Positions 30,401-45,120 of a stretch of DNA of 64,000 bases are shown here, in pieces. Source of the stretch: Latrodectus hesperus (lineage: Eukaryota; Arthropoda; Arachnida; Araneae; Theridiidae); assembly GCA_037975125.1 (NCBI GenBank), contig CM075854.1, positions 67,439,761 to 67,503,760 of the forward strand. Reading direction: 5' to 3'. The notes beneath the pieces are model-generated. The model had not been told where the DNA came from and ran no database searches. It was given only the letters and a program-made list of their open reading frames with translations. The stretch's first letter is position 1; every line of letters begins with the position of its first letter. Made by a program: the position numbers and the translations under genes.

Positions 30401-31667
30401 AAAATATATGAGACATAGTAAAAATTTAAATACGAAAAAATATGTGTGTGTGTCTGTAGAAATTAAATAATATTGTATACAACATTATCACTTCACTTAT
30501 ACTTCTTTTCGAAAATTACCATGTGAATTTATTTCTCTTACGTTAAATACATTTTGTTGCTTTCTATACCATAAATTTGGATGATTTACTCGTTTGAGAT
30601 CCTGAATTAACAATTATGTTATGTGATATTTGAACCCTTTTTTGCATGATGGAAATGTATTTTTATAAGTAAGATAGAATATTGGAATCACATGTGTATG
30701 ATTTTATTTTTAATGAAAATATACTGTCTTTAGCAATTGTTACTATGTACGTTTTCTCGACCAACTTGACTAAATTTCAGAAAAATAAACATACTGATCT
30801 TTAAGAACTTATAATATGTTAATATGAGACTATATGATATTATTAATTTTACATACTACTTAATTTATACACTTTTTATTTTTAAACTAACAATGGAGTG
30901 AAGATATTAGAAAACTTAATAAAAGTTGAAAAACTGCAAAAATATAAACGTAAGCAAAGATTAGAAGTACAATTTAGAATGTCTGCAAAGGAGTATTTTG
31001 TATCATGTCATCTCTACTCAAAATAGGGGTAATATAACAGCACAAGGGAGATCATGAATAGAATGCATTAAGAAGTATCTAAAAAATAGAAATTCTTGTT
31101 GAGTAAATGATGATTTATGATAGATTATTGATGATAAATTGATGCAATATGACATGATTATGGGATCAAAATACCTTATTTGTATGGCAGTAACAGATAC
31201 TTCAATATTAACACTTCCATATTTTATGTCTACAAGTGGTTTTGTAAATCCAAGCTTTTCTTAACGTATGTTGGTTTATGGACTACATGTTTATACATAA
31301 AAATTCGCAATCCACATCATTAAAAGAAAATTTATTATTTCAACAATAATTCCTATTTTATTGTAACAATTGTTCAATAAATATTTATCGAAATTTCATG
31401 AAACTTCATTTTAGATTCTTATGAAATTATAAAATCTTTTCTTCTCAAAATATTATTTGTATGTGATAACAAAATCTTTTCGACTACTATAATTAATGTT
31501 TGTTTAATTCAACTGTTAAGTATTTTATGATTTTATATGTTATTTTTTTGTTTTATATTCAATAATGATGAATGAATGTTTTTATATTAAAGATTTACTT
31601 AATAATTAATTTTATAATTGGAAAAGTTATAAGATTTTATAATAAATAAAGATAATAGAAATTAATA
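27491..31667. other. Long AT-rich stretch without gene
   Basis: A degenerate TATG/TACA-rich patch lies at about 28411-28465. The minus frame 28782-28967 has no motif. Nothing else was recognised. Confidence 0.55.
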
Positions 31668-31970
31668 GATTGTGGCACAGTGTTGTGGACTGCTTAACAA
31701 CCTAAGAATGTTCAACGGCATTTAACACCAACAACAACGTAACTCCCTTCCGAGATGACTTTCAACAGATATTATGCCATATTCATACTAATAAGCACTT
31801 ACTCCAAAAGGCGTGCCCGCAGAAAGCAAAAGCACAACATTCATCATTTGTTGTTCATAAGACACTGAGCCCTTTAGTCTGAACCTGGGACCTTTCGGTC
31901 TGTAGACGAAGCCTCGCTGAGCACAAACAAGTGATATTGGTTCCGCCCAGGATCATAATCCATGTATTAT
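31668..31970. repeat. Patch of interspersed-repeat sequence with a tRNA-like segment (minus)
   Basis: The region is GC-richer with sharp edges. Read on the minus strand, about 31860-31960 contains a B-box-like AGGTCCCAGGTTCAGACT, suggesting a tRNA-derived head. On the plus strand a CAA-rich run (CACCAACAACAACG) ends at about 31739. Two overlapping or abutting fragments in opposite orientation are possible. The exact family is not recognised. Confidence 0.45.
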
Positions 31971-32241
31971 GAATTTCAGGTAAATTTATTTGATACACCA
32001 AAGTGATAAGAGTATTTAACAACACAAATTTTACAGATATGAAATAATATATTGCCAGATCATTAACTAATTAGAGCACGAGTTTAATACAAATGTTTAT
32101 GTTTCATTACCTCTTACAGAGCTATAATAACTGGACTTCATTTTTCTTATCGCTACATTAGACTCATTACGAATCATACGTGTGTCATTCCTTTACCTGA
32201 GCTTTTGATGGTTAATATTTCGTATCTTAAACTATAATGTA

Positions 32242-32780
32242 CACTCAAGAACAATAAACGTAGCTCACCAAGAAAGAAGCATCGGATTGGAATGAAATTT
32301 AATATTCATAATGATACAGATGAAATATTCTATTGACCTAAAATTAAGACCATAAAACGAATGTCGAGTGAAAAATTGAACCAAAAACAACGCAACATTA
32401 ATAGCGGGCGTTAGATTGGTTTCAGGTGCCATACAAGACTAAACCTGATCTGGCATAGAGTTGATCAAACGTCTGATGTTATTCTGGAACACACTGACCC
32501 ACAAATCTTGAACAGCACCTTCGTATCACTTACAAAGTAGCACGACGGTATCTGGACTTTCAGTTGATCTCACACTATTGGGGAATCCATAGCTCTATAG
32601 GAGATAAGTTAAAAAGTGACTTCTTGTGTAACATAAACGGTAACATTTAAAGGGGTTTCATCAAGTTGACGATTTATTTTTTTTCTTATTAAGACTTGAC
32701 CATAAGTTTCTGTAACTGATGCAGCGTAGGTGAACGATTATTCCTCAACAATCTGGCTATTTGAGGTTTACCTAAATTAA
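32242..32780 (-). mobile_element. Tc1/mariner-type DNA transposon remnant, internally deleted
   Basis: On the minus strand, transposase C-terminal sequence (AVQDLWVSVFQNNIRRLIN, then SMPDQV) lies at about 32438-32519, and a possible N-terminal helix-turn-helix piece (ARLLRNNRSPTLHQL) at about 32700-32766. Only about 170 bp separates them, far less than in a complete element, so the catalytic core is largely deleted. A terminal-repeat-like end starts after a TA dinucleotide at 32240-32241 (CACTCAAGAACAATAAACG). No matching opposite end was found by eye. Confidence 0.7.
32320..32560 (-). pseudogene. Tc1-type transposase C-terminal fragment
   Basis: This would be the end of a DDE transposase that cuts and joins transposon ends at TA sites. 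The block NNIRRLINSMPDQV is the conserved C-terminal region preceding the protein end in Tc1-like transposases. An in-frame stop lies directly after it (TAG, complementary to 32439-32441), and an upstream in-frame TGA breaks the frame at about 32536. An SPD triplet near 32553 may be the residue of the SPDLNPIE catalytic block, with the Glu not preserved. Downstream sequence (VALFLVQFFTRHSFYG) is probably 3' element sequence. Confidence 0.7.
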
Positions 32781-35700
32781 GATGTTGATATAGGTAAGTG
32801 GTGAAAATCCATTTCAAAAAAAATTAATATCCCCACGTCAAATTATATTCATCAATATAAACTACATTCACGCCAAAGTATATCTAGGGTTAAATGTCAA
32901 AATGAAATAGCTTGGTCTTATTATCCTGCTAAGAACCTTGTCTAAATTTATTTGACAATACTTAGAATAAACTAGGGCTGGAGCTTTAAAAAGTAAACCC
33001 ACGTACATCTTCATTAATGTGTAGCACTATTGAAATATAAACTGACACGTTACTATTGTAGTAAAAAATGATTTTTATTAAATTATAAAATAGTTGTTTC
33101 CTAAGAAACAAATAAAAATAGAAACACTGCAGTTTTTGTAAAGGGCTTAAGACTTTGTCATGTGCTTTAATCCACAAATTGAAAACATCACTGTCATAAG
33201 TTAGTTGTACAAACTATTTTTCATTAATTAATTAATAAAATTATGTTTTCAAATTTAAAATACACAAAGGTGACTAATAAATTTTACGTAAGAGGCAGTA
33301 TAATATATTTTAACTTTAAATTTCTGAAAAAGTACACATTTAATGTTTTTAACTAATTTTGAGGCCTAACAATTCCGTCTAAACAATTTAAAAACAAATA
33401 GAAATGCACACATTACATTTTGCCATAAATTTATGTATAATTTTCTACAAATATTAATATTTAGAGTGAACACTCTAGACTAAAATAATTGGGTCGGAAC
33501 TTTTGTCAGCAATTTATACTTTTCCTGAATTAAATTGCGCTATACTCGCAACTTTTGAATCGTATAACTGATTTTCTGGTTTTATATGTCATTTTAAGGT
33601 TAATACATTTTTTTATCAAATATAATGTTAAAAACATAAACCTATTTACAAATCATATAAAACGAGTGAATGACACACAATGTTTTCTCTAAATGTGTCA
33701 TTCTTTATTTAAGTTATTTAAGTTCTTAGCATTCTGCATGTGTGTATATTATTTTCTCCTAAACATTTTTATCGATATAAATAACTTCTTTTTAAGAATT
33801 ACAAAACTACCTGAGACGGGAAAATTCTAAATAGAAGGAGAAAAAATTCCTATTTGCAAAATTATAACTATGACAAGCATTGTTCGTAGACAATAAATCA
33901 AAAGCATTGAAGAGAAAAAAACAAACTTTAATCAAGCCTTTTTTAAGGCTAGAAAAAATTGATTAAAGTAAATTAGGACTTTGTGTTGATGCAAGAAAAT
34001 TCCTTCGAAAGCTAATTTCAGTTTCTTTAGAGACAATAAAATAATTGTATGCAATTTTATAAGATGAGTAGATACATTTTTATGTCAAAAATATAAAAGA
34101 ATTGGCTTTTTTATAACAAAAGGGTTTTGAAAATATACTTAGATATATAATAATATTCTCTATGATGTTATAATTTTATTTTTAATTAATTAGTTTCGAA
34201 CTGTCTGAAGTATTTTTTCCTTTTAATGACACTACATTATATAGATATATTTACAAGTGCTTCGTAATTTGAGTTAAATTTATAATATCTGAGCATAATT
34301 TATTTTTAAATTTATTAAATTTGTATTGTAGTTACGAAAATATAATGGTTTTTTACATAAAATTAATAAAAGCTTTCCAAAATTAAATTGGATTGAGAAA
34401 ATCACAGATTTATGCAATTTTAAATCCTTGATTGGAATTTTAGACTTTTAAATACACATGGTTATCCGGTTGAAACCTATAATTTACATTGGAGATAACA
34501 AAAATGAAAATGAATTCAGATTTACTTTAAAAGTAAAAAAATGGTTAGAATTAAATTGTAATTATCTGAGAATATACAAAACAGTACCTCAGAGTACAAA
34601 AAATTTGAGTTAAATAAATATTTTTTGATTCTTTTAATTTAAAAAGATTATTAAAGTGTAGTTAAGAAAGAATTATAAATTTAAAAATATGTGATGGCAT
34701 TTTATTTCTCTCACGAAGAAAGAAAATTTCACTTTTAATGTATTTGAGAAAATTATAAAAAAATAGTGGAAAAGCTTTCTGGTAATCTTTAGAATACGTA
34801 ACATATAATGTCAATACCATCAGGAATTTTGAATATTTAAAAGACTAAGTTAAAATATTTCCTAAAGGTAAAATATTTTAATTTATTTTTCAAATGATAT
34901 CTTTAAATAAAAACTATATCACATCTATCTTTTGGTACTTTTTAGCATTCAAAACTGTTTCTTTGATGCAGAAAAAAATTTTTACAGGAAAAAACACATT
35001 CAAGTTTTTCGTTACGGTGTTTAACGAACTATGAAATGAAATTACTCCCCCCTTCTTAAATGATGCGCGATCTCTAATGAAAATATTGAAAGAAATTAAT
35101 AAGTAAAATCTTTCAAGGTGCTTTTGGCATTTAAGGCACAATAATTATACAAAAAGATATCCTAAAAAAAGGATTCAGATGCATAGTAAAACACTTTTTA
35201 ATTTATTGAATTAATCAACCATATAAGAATCATATTTATTTTATTATAAGAAACAGAAACATATTTGAGGTCAAAATTTCCCTCTAATATACTGCATCGA
35301 ATGAAAAACACTTTATTTCTTTCCACAAAATACATTCTCTTACAAAAATAATTAAAAATTATTTCTGAATCTTTGAAAATTATGAGATATTTCATGTTTA
35401 ATCTATAAGTATTTTTCAAAGAAAATGAAATAATTGTATATTTTTATATTTAAAAGTATAAATTATTAGTAACTTATTCATAAAGAATTTGTATTTTTTT
35501 CTACAGAAATGTACTTTACGAATAAGTTCATGATTAAATATTTCAGACATGAAATATGGGAACAATGTATTTTATCTTAAGGTTGAAATTAAATCATGAA
35601 ACAATTTATAAGACTTTTAGCCACTTGGAATCATAATTTCTTTGAAAAAAATTATGTCATTACAAACAGTATGTTACATTATATTTGTAAATATATATGT

Positions 35701-37859
35701 TATTTAATTATCATTATTTATTCTTCATTTAAAAATCAATATGTTGTTTTACAATAAGTCTTCAATGAAAATGCGTTAACAATTATTTCTCACAAAAAAA
35801 TTTATGCTAGTATAATAGTTAAAATCAATATTAGAAAACCTTTATTTTTAGAGTGATTAAGTAAATTTATCAAGACAGTATAATTTAATAAAATTGCTTT
35901 TAATGAATTTTCAGTATTAAGGTAAGGAATAATTTTACGTTTCCTTGTGATGAATTTTCTAATATTTACAAGAAATATGTTTCCTAATTTATGTAAAATA
36001 TTTCAAAATACATCCTTAATACATTATTTTTCTTGCATAAATTAAAATTCAATCCTTTGAAACAAAAAATTCAAATTTATCATTATTATGAAAATTAAAG
36101 AAAATATGATAAGAAACCTAATAATAAAAGGCAGTAAAGTTCAAATTGATTAATCATCTGTATGATTTCTTTACATTTCTGTTAATGTTGTCAAAAATTT
36201 ACTAATAAAATTCAGTTAAGAAATTTATAATTTCAATTAAGGTTTTCTGAAGCAAAACATAAATCTGAAAAATATTTAAGGCATTTGAAGAAACTGTTAA
36301 AGATCAGTTTTTAATTTAATAAATAATATGAAAATTTGCATCTTATTTATATTTTCACCTGCATTTTCTAAATATTCAATTTTTGTCTTTGGAATTCCCT
36401 ATCGTCTCAATTCAGGGGAAAAGTGAAATAATATATAGCTTTGAAAATGTATTAGTATGTTTTCTTTATTTAAGAAAATATTTCTAAAGAATTAAAGCTA
36501 TCTTCAACATACAATGATTCAAAACAACACTAAACAAATTGTAAAAAAGACAGAGTAAAATAGACATTTGATAGTGTTCAAAAATGTATTTTCTTCCACG
36601 TTAAAAAAGACTTTCATGTAAAATCTCACAAGATGCAAAAAGAATATTTTGCTGTATACTCTCATTTTCATCACAAAATAGATTTATATAACCCAAATAA
36701 ATTTCTCACCATTTCTGTTTCCTAACATAAAGAAAAAATATGTTCAACTCTGCGTTAAAACTTGTAACACAATTATTTAGTTTTGCGAGAAGAATATTTT
36801 CTTTATAAGAATAATATATGTGTATATTAGAAAAATATTTCTTAAATTTTTACAATTGAATTTCCATCACTCATTTTACTACTGTAGAGCAAGTAGTAGC
36901 ACGGAATACATTATTTTAATAACTAGTACAAGTTATTGAAATTATTTATTCTATGCACTTGTAAAACTTTTTAAAATGTATATTTAGTCTGAAAGTAGTA
37001 TAATACTAGGTGTATAAAATATATAAGATACCAGTAATTTTATTTTGTTGTTACTTGAATCCCTAAATATATACTGTTGCTCTCCCAGGAAATTTAAAAA
37101 TTGGGATGAAGGTTTTAAAAAAAGGAAATAGAAACTAAACGGTGAAAGCACTAAGACTTCAGATCATTTAATATGAATGATCTCTTAAAAAATTGAAGTT
37201 TTACAAATCATTTTATAAAAAACATAAAAAATTTAAACAATGAAATTTTGTTTGCAATATTGCTCTAAGCAATTTTTCCTGGAGAAAAGGTTTTGAAATT
37301 GAAAGTTTTATAAAAGTTTAAAATCCATTTCTCCAGTTATTTTTGAAGAATATTTATATTCTTTGTTATCTTTAATTTTAAAAACATTTTATTAATTGAA
37401 ATATAAATTCAAAAAATCCAAATGAGTATATTATTATACTTATATTTATTAAGGTTTTCTTTATGAATCTTCTTAATACATGTAAAATAGTTATGCTTTT
37501 TGAAAAATATTTTAATTCATTTAATCTTTATTTTTATCTTTTGAAATGTAATTAAATATCTCTAACTTATTTTTTCAAATAAACGTTTTTTCATTTATAG
37601 TTTTCAAATAAATCTGATTAAAAAAAATTGTTAGATTTTAATTTCTCATTAATGTGTTATTCCTATGAAAATAATAAAGTATTTTTTAGCATGCGAAATT
37701 AAAAAATGAATTTCACTTTCTGAAAAATTTCTGCATATATATACTGAAAGCAAGAAAAAACTTCAAGTTTTATAAAAATTAAATACAGAAATTTATTTTT
37801 GAGAAGATTATTTTTGCTTGCTTTAAAAATATCATTTCTTTCCTTTTCGTTCCCGCTTA
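32781..37859. other. Long AT-rich stretch without gene
   Basis: Minus-strand frames at 32986-33177, 34914-35141 and 35198-35419 show no family motif. A nested palindrome lies at 33925-33969 (listed separately). No transposon, RNA gene or exon was recognised. Confidence 0.55.
33925..33969. repeat. Nested inverted repeats
   Basis: The outer arms ACTTTAATCAA (33925-33935) and TTGATTAAAGT (33959-33969) are perfect complements. They enclose a second perfect hairpin GCCTTTTTTAAGGC (33936-33949). Confidence 0.8.
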
Positions 37860-38045
37860 TAATTCTGTTATCATCAAGATATGATTAACATTAACGGTGG
37901 TTCAGTGAATTTTATGTAAAGGCCAGACGCTCTCGAGCTCCATCGATTGGTAAAATGTGCACCAAATCGACCATTAGAGCTAACTAGAGCTTGGAAAAAC
38001 CGACCTTTAATGCTACTAATATTTCTAATAACTAGTCCTTGGAAT
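37860..38045. other. GC-richer island, candidate non-coding element or old repeat
   Basis: Higher G+C than the flanks over about 185 bp, including CCAGACGCTCTCGAGCTCC and an imperfect inverted pair TCGATTGGT / ACCAAATCGA near 37943-37970. No coding frame of interest. Confidence 0.25.
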
Positions 38046-41000
38046 TATCTATATATATTTATGACTAAGGTAAAGACTTCATGCAAATTATTGTGTTAAT
38101 CTTTCCATAACTAAAATAAGTAAATTAATAATGAAAGATTTATGATGTGAAAAATAAAAATATATACTAACAAAGGATATTTAAACAAAAAAAATAGAAA
38201 AATATTATTTTTATTATTTGAAAGTCTCATTCTTTTTTTATGGGTTTAATTTGTTCTTAGCCTTTTTGCTAACCACTTCTTTAAAAGATATATAATTTTA
38301 AATAGAATATAAAACTTTGCATTGCTTTGCTTTATAACTGATGTTTAGATTTAAGTACTTTTATGAAGAAGGACTTAATTAGCAGGTATTATACAATCAT
38401 TTACCTCGCTAATGAATTAATAATATTTTTTAAATATAGTGTACACAACACTGCAACTTGTAGAATTCATTTTGTACATTTTAATGCTTAGGTTATTTTA
38501 TTCTGTATCTCACAATATTTACATTTTAAAAAATTTTATATTTATGAAATTAAGTAAACAATAATTTATAAATAACCGTAAGAATGTTTTTTTAATTTCA
38601 AAATTCCTCATTTTATTTCAACATAAATATTGTTACTGGAAATTAAACCGAATGATGTAAATTGACGCAAATCTGATTTCCATACTTACCTATGGAGGAC
38701 ATTAATTTCTAATGAACCCGATATATGTAAACAAAACTCTCTTGCATTAATACTTGAAATAGTTTTTACTGCATATGAATTCAGTTATGATTGCTGCATA
38801 TTCAATTCTCATAATATATATTTAGTAGATATATACGTCAAAATTAAGAATGCTTACTTTTTACTTAAATTAAACAATAAAAAATTATATTTTAAATAAT
38901 ACTCCCGAATTATATTATTTTTAACTAATTTTATCCACATTTAATATAATAAGCATTTATTTATAGCTTTAATTAATTTTTATAGGTAATATGTAGTAGC
39001 AAACGTACAAAAACGCTTATACTAAACTGAATTATTTTCAATGATTTAGAGCAGGTCATTCTTTTTCTATCTGTAAACTTTTTTACATATTTTTATGGAA
39101 TATATTTTCCCAGGCATTTTATCATTTTCGTTTTATTGTTTCTCAGGTCTACCCTCATAAATTCCTTTATATTACAGATTTTTCTGAAGATATCAAAAGA
39201 TAAAACTGAGATGAACTATAAATGCCAAACTTTACTATTTTGATCGCTTAGTGGCGTCTGCCTGTCGAAGACGTTACTTATTCATTTTTGGTGTGTACAA
39301 AGATGCCTTCGATATATGGGTTGTTATCCGAAATCTGATTTATAAGGAAAGAAATATCTTTTTCAACAGAATACATTTCTGCTTTAAAAATCAATATCAA
39401 ATTTTGCTCTATATATTCAAGTATACTTTCTTATCTAAAAGAAACTTAATGTAATTCTTTATAATGGAAAGCAAGTTTAAATCTTTATTCCAGACGAATA
39501 TTTTGAGAAAAGCTAACCATTTGGATGTTTTCCATTTTAACTATATTTTCAAATTGATTTATAACTTATGTAAAGTATCCCATAGAATTTTCTTTAAAAA
39601 ATTATTTGTTTAATTAAATATTCTTCAATTTCTCATCATGAAATCATCAATTTATATTTATAAGCATATCTACTGGTTCCTTCAAAATTATTACCCTATA
39701 AAAATGTTAAATAAATATGAGAAAAACTATCAAAAATAAAAACAATACTAATAGACAAATTAATTCCATTATAATTAGGAGGCTTATTTTTCTGTAATCA
39801 ATATATATTTATATAAATTATATTTTGTAGTTATATTTTATAACAATTATAGAATTTTTATAACAGTAACTGAAAATTCAATTCGCCAAAAATACTCTTT
39901 TTGTTAAAATTGAAAATAATTTTTTTGTAAAGTTTTGACGTTATTCTAAAAAGGAGATTCTCACTTTATTTCGTCATTTATATTTAGTTTTCAATATTTT
40001 ACAGAAATAATAGTTCCTAATTCTAAGTATTTAGAAATGTTTTCTTACTTTTATAATCATACTGTGTGTGTTTAATGTAATTTAAATTATACGAAATATG
40101 TATAACATATCACCAAAAGCAGAAGAATAATACTTAAAATAATGAAGCTCTAAAACAAAAATTATCTATATTTTAAGTACATTCCATAAAGTATATTCTC
40201 TTTTATCCGAGCTGTAAAACTATTTACAAATTTCAACAAATATACTGAAATATTTATTTTATTTGTAACAGCATGTAATTAATTGAGAAGGAATAATTAA
40301 AGTACTAAACAGTGACAACTTATAAAAAATGTGCATTATATGTTATTTTCAATTATTATTTAATACCAAGTTTTAGTTGTTGTATAATTATAAAACTGTA
40401 ATGTAACTTTTTCATTTTAAATAATCTACAAATTGATTGTTTCCAAAAATAACGAAAATAAAGTTTCGATTTATTTTTAATATTGGAGATAAATATTGTT
40501 TTAAGAAAATGAATGTGCAAATTTAGCTTTCTATGAATATAAATTCAAAATTGATTCGCAAATATCCTAAAATTGATTATATTTAGAATTTATTCTCAAT
40601 CTTGAAAAACATAGCTATAAAAGAGGCAGAAACAAACATTATTGCTTAAAAGTTTTTTAAAATAAATTAACTAAGAGGAGAAATAGCTTTTGTCTGAATT
40701 TCTACTTAGTTTTTGCACCATTGACTCCATAATTTCTATTTTATAAGATATTGGAACAATTGAAGTTAGCTCTCATATTCAACAATCTAAAAATGAGTTT
40801 GCAGAAAAAAATGAAGCTTCATAGTGTTTTATCTTTCAGCCTATTTATCTCTCCAATCAAATTAAGATTTCGTTAAAATCAAATTTAAAAGAAATAAGAA
40901 AAAATCAAATAATATTTCATAACACAATTCAAAGAAAATTTTATCCTATTCTGTCTTGATTCTGTATTACAAATATTAGAAATAAATTGTTACACATTTA

Positions 41001-41579
41001 TTATAATAATAACTATATTAAAATTTTTCATTTTAAATGTTTTACTTAAAATTCTCCATTTGCTAATGTTCGGCGATATTTGTATAAACAGTTGTAAAAA
41101 GTTTAATAATATTTTTGAAAAATTTTAATACTAAAATCTTGATGCGATTTACTTGTATGATCACCGGAAAAATCTAACAATTTTTTTTTAATTTTGAAGT
41201 TAAGTTAATCTATTACGAAAAATTAAACAAACAAATTACAAATAGATAAACATATTTTATTGATGCAATTGAAAATATTATAACAGCATTAAAATATGTT
41301 TTTTAACATCAATAAAATTAATTTCATTACCCATAATTTAAAACAAACTGCTACATGCAAAATTTTAAGCAGTATTTCAAGAAACAATTTTCTTAGGTAA
41401 TATTTTGAAGTTATTCCAAATATTGTGTCTGAATTTAAATATTTAGCTTATTTAGTGATTGAAAAATGATATTTCATTATTTCACAGTGTAACTCAAAAT
41501 TTCAATAAAAAATAATTTAAATATACAGTTACTGAATTCTACTACCGATACTGAAGCCTTGATTATTTTACGCATTTTC
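38046..41579. other. Long AT-rich stretch without gene
   Basis: The + frame 39251-39454 starts in a small GC-richer patch (39245-39325) but has no recognised motif. Nothing else was seen. Confidence 0.5.
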
Positions 41580-41990
41580 AGTCCCCTCAAGTCCTAGCAG
41601 ATTGCCTCAAAATGGCAAGGGGGTGTACCCGGAAGTAAGTCGGGAGTGTATTCTTCTGGTAAGACCTCCCAAGGGGTGAAGGCCACTCCAATATGCTCAG
41701 CTAAAATATGAAACCATAGGAGATAAGTCAGTCTTCTCTGTCCTTGGGGGCTCTGGGTCTCCTGATTTCGGAAGCTGTCCACCACTTCCTTTAGTCATGA
41801 GTGACCAAGTGCACTTTTGTACATGCCTCCCTTGAACATCTCCTCCACTGTGTAGAGCTTTTGTGTGTGCATGCGGATCTTATTACTTCACATCTTATTG
41901 TTTATGACTTTTTAAGGATTCACAAACTCCTGAACATGGTCTAGCTTACAATTAGACCTTGAGAAATAAGCAAGAACAGCAACAACGTAC
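41580..41990 (+). repeat. Probable interspersed repeat ending in a CAA-rich tail
   Basis: About 400 bp of clearly higher G+C with sharp edges, running from CCCCTCAAGTCC to a tail AAGAACAGCAACAACG. The tail resembles the CAA-rich end of the SINE at 26.4 kb, suggesting a retroposed unit in + orientation. No tRNA-like boxes were recognised in its head. The minus-strand frame 41594-41785 is likely just antisense repeat sequence. Family unknown. Confidence 0.5.
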
Positions 41991-42229
41991 TTTGAGTAAA
42001 TATTGATAAGCGGTGAGAGAAATACATTTATTCAAAAGTATGGAAAATATATTTTTCTCTAAATGCCATTTTAATGATCAGTGCAAACTTTAATATTCAT
42101 AGACATTTTGTCAAAAAGAGATTTCTGAAAGGCAAATTTATTTAATTTAAAAGTGTTACCGGAAAGATATATTTTTACAGTAGACTTTAACATCATAAAA
42201 TTTATTTATTTATTACATTACATATATTC
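41991..42229. other. AT-rich spacer
   Basis: Nothing was recognised. Confidence 0.6.
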
Positions 42230-42370
42230 AGACTTGTATGCTTGATTCTTGAGATCCGCTTGTAAGTCTTCGTCGATAATAGGACAAATAGCACAATGAC
42301 GGATGTACAACCACAGAAGATAACGAAGAAAACACCCAGGGCCACGGTGGGAATGGAACCCACACAATAT
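42230..42370 (-). mobile_element. Probable tRNA-derived SINE fragment (minus strand)
   Basis: The minus strand reads GTGGGTTCCATTCCCACCGT (42344-42363), close to a pol III B box (GGTTCCATTCC). The body continues leftward with higher G+C to about 42236. No A box was identified with confidence, so this may be a truncated copy. Confidence 0.5.
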
Positions 42371-43730
<1,360 letters not shown>

Positions 43731-45010
43731 GTGGGATTTACTAGCGAATGAATATCTGTTTCAAGTGAAATTCTTTTTATAATTCAAATTCAGATATAAT
43801 CCCTTTATTTAGCAATGAATTTAATTTATTCGCTTCCTAAAAATATTTGCCAGTAAATTTGTCTAAATAAATATTATTCACTAGAAATGTACATTTACTT
43901 ATTAGAAATGTATTTGACGCAATTGTGTTATTAAATAATATTTCCTAATCCATGTCTAAGTAAAAATGAAAAATATTTCTCAATTTATTTAAATAATAAG
44001 AAAAGCATGCAAAAAAGTGAATAAATTCGCTTGCTGAAATAGGAAATTTTTGCTCATTGGTAAAATAGCTACGTAATATTATCAATCGTAATATGCTATA
44101 TAGTTAATTGGGACCAATAATTTTATTTACAACTAACGAAAAATTTCTCATAAGAGGGGATTTTTCTTCAATTCATTTAAGAAAAAACTTCCTTTTCTGC
44201 ATTTTTAAATACTCTTATTAATGCTTTATAAATCATTTCAATTGTCTCAGAAATAGGAATGTATTAAACTAGAAACATAAATTTTAAAAATGCTATTTAA
44301 ATAATTAGGGAGGGTAGAGAAAAAATACATTACAATAAAAGATTCCTTATTTAAAGTATATTCTATATAAATAGTTTATCACTACTTTAATATATTTAAT
44401 AATGTTTTTTAAACAATGTTTAGCATTTTAAAACAGTTCTTATAAATGGAACCACGGGGAAAAATAATTATATGAGATAACATTCAAAGGTACCTTTAAT
44501 CTGATTATATCACTTTATTTACTATTTCGTTAAAAGATTAAAAACAGGATCTGAGTAATATTTTTGTTATTTCTTTACAAAATTGAATAAAATATCATTG
44601 ATTATAATTTAAAAACCAAAAAAGGTACTTATATGCACTCAAATAATTTGCTAATTATGATGCATAATGATATTTTTATTCAGTCACTTTTAATTACCGT
44701 ATATGTTTTAAGCACCTATAAGTTTTTGGGACACAATATATATTTGCAATGAGATAATAATAATTACCTTAAATCATGGATCTAAAAACCAGCTTATTAC
44801 TTCATCAAAATGTAGTAAAAATAAATATAATAAAGCACTTAAACAAACTCTAAATGCAACGAAAGTAAAATGAGAAACAATTAATTCTAAATTGGATACA
44901 TAACTGTATATACATTCCATATTTCTTTATTTGATGGGATTTTGAGGATCTTTATCAGGATATTATTGTTTTAAATAATTAGAAATTTTGATTTTTTAAT
45001 AAGAATCATA
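43731..45010. other. AT-rich DNA, nothing recognised
   Basis: No coding or repeat signature was seen. Confidence 0.6.
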
Positions 45011-45017
45011 ATTCTTG

Positions 45018-45120
45018 ATGTTAGGTGCCAAGTGGTTAGCACTAAGACTTTTGGTTCCACTGTTCATGGGTTAGAATCCTATTTCAGGTTTGAATGCTAT
45101 TTTGTAGTACAGAATCTTCA
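45018..45120 (+). mobile_element. tRNA-derived SINE head fragment
   Basis: GGTGCCAAGTGGTTAGCACT (about 45023) resembles an A box and GGGTTAGAATCC (about 45068-45079) a B box, with spacing typical of tRNA-like pol III promoters. The body fades after about 100 bp. It belongs to neither family A nor B as far as I can align by eye. Confidence 0.6.

Noticed and set aside
33936..33949. Bacterial-type terminator hairpin
   Set aside because: The sequence context is eukaryotic and no transcription unit is present.
41594..41785. 63-codon minus frame with balanced composition
   Set aside because: Covered by a sharp-edged probable interspersed repeat; a host gene is less likely than repeat sequence.
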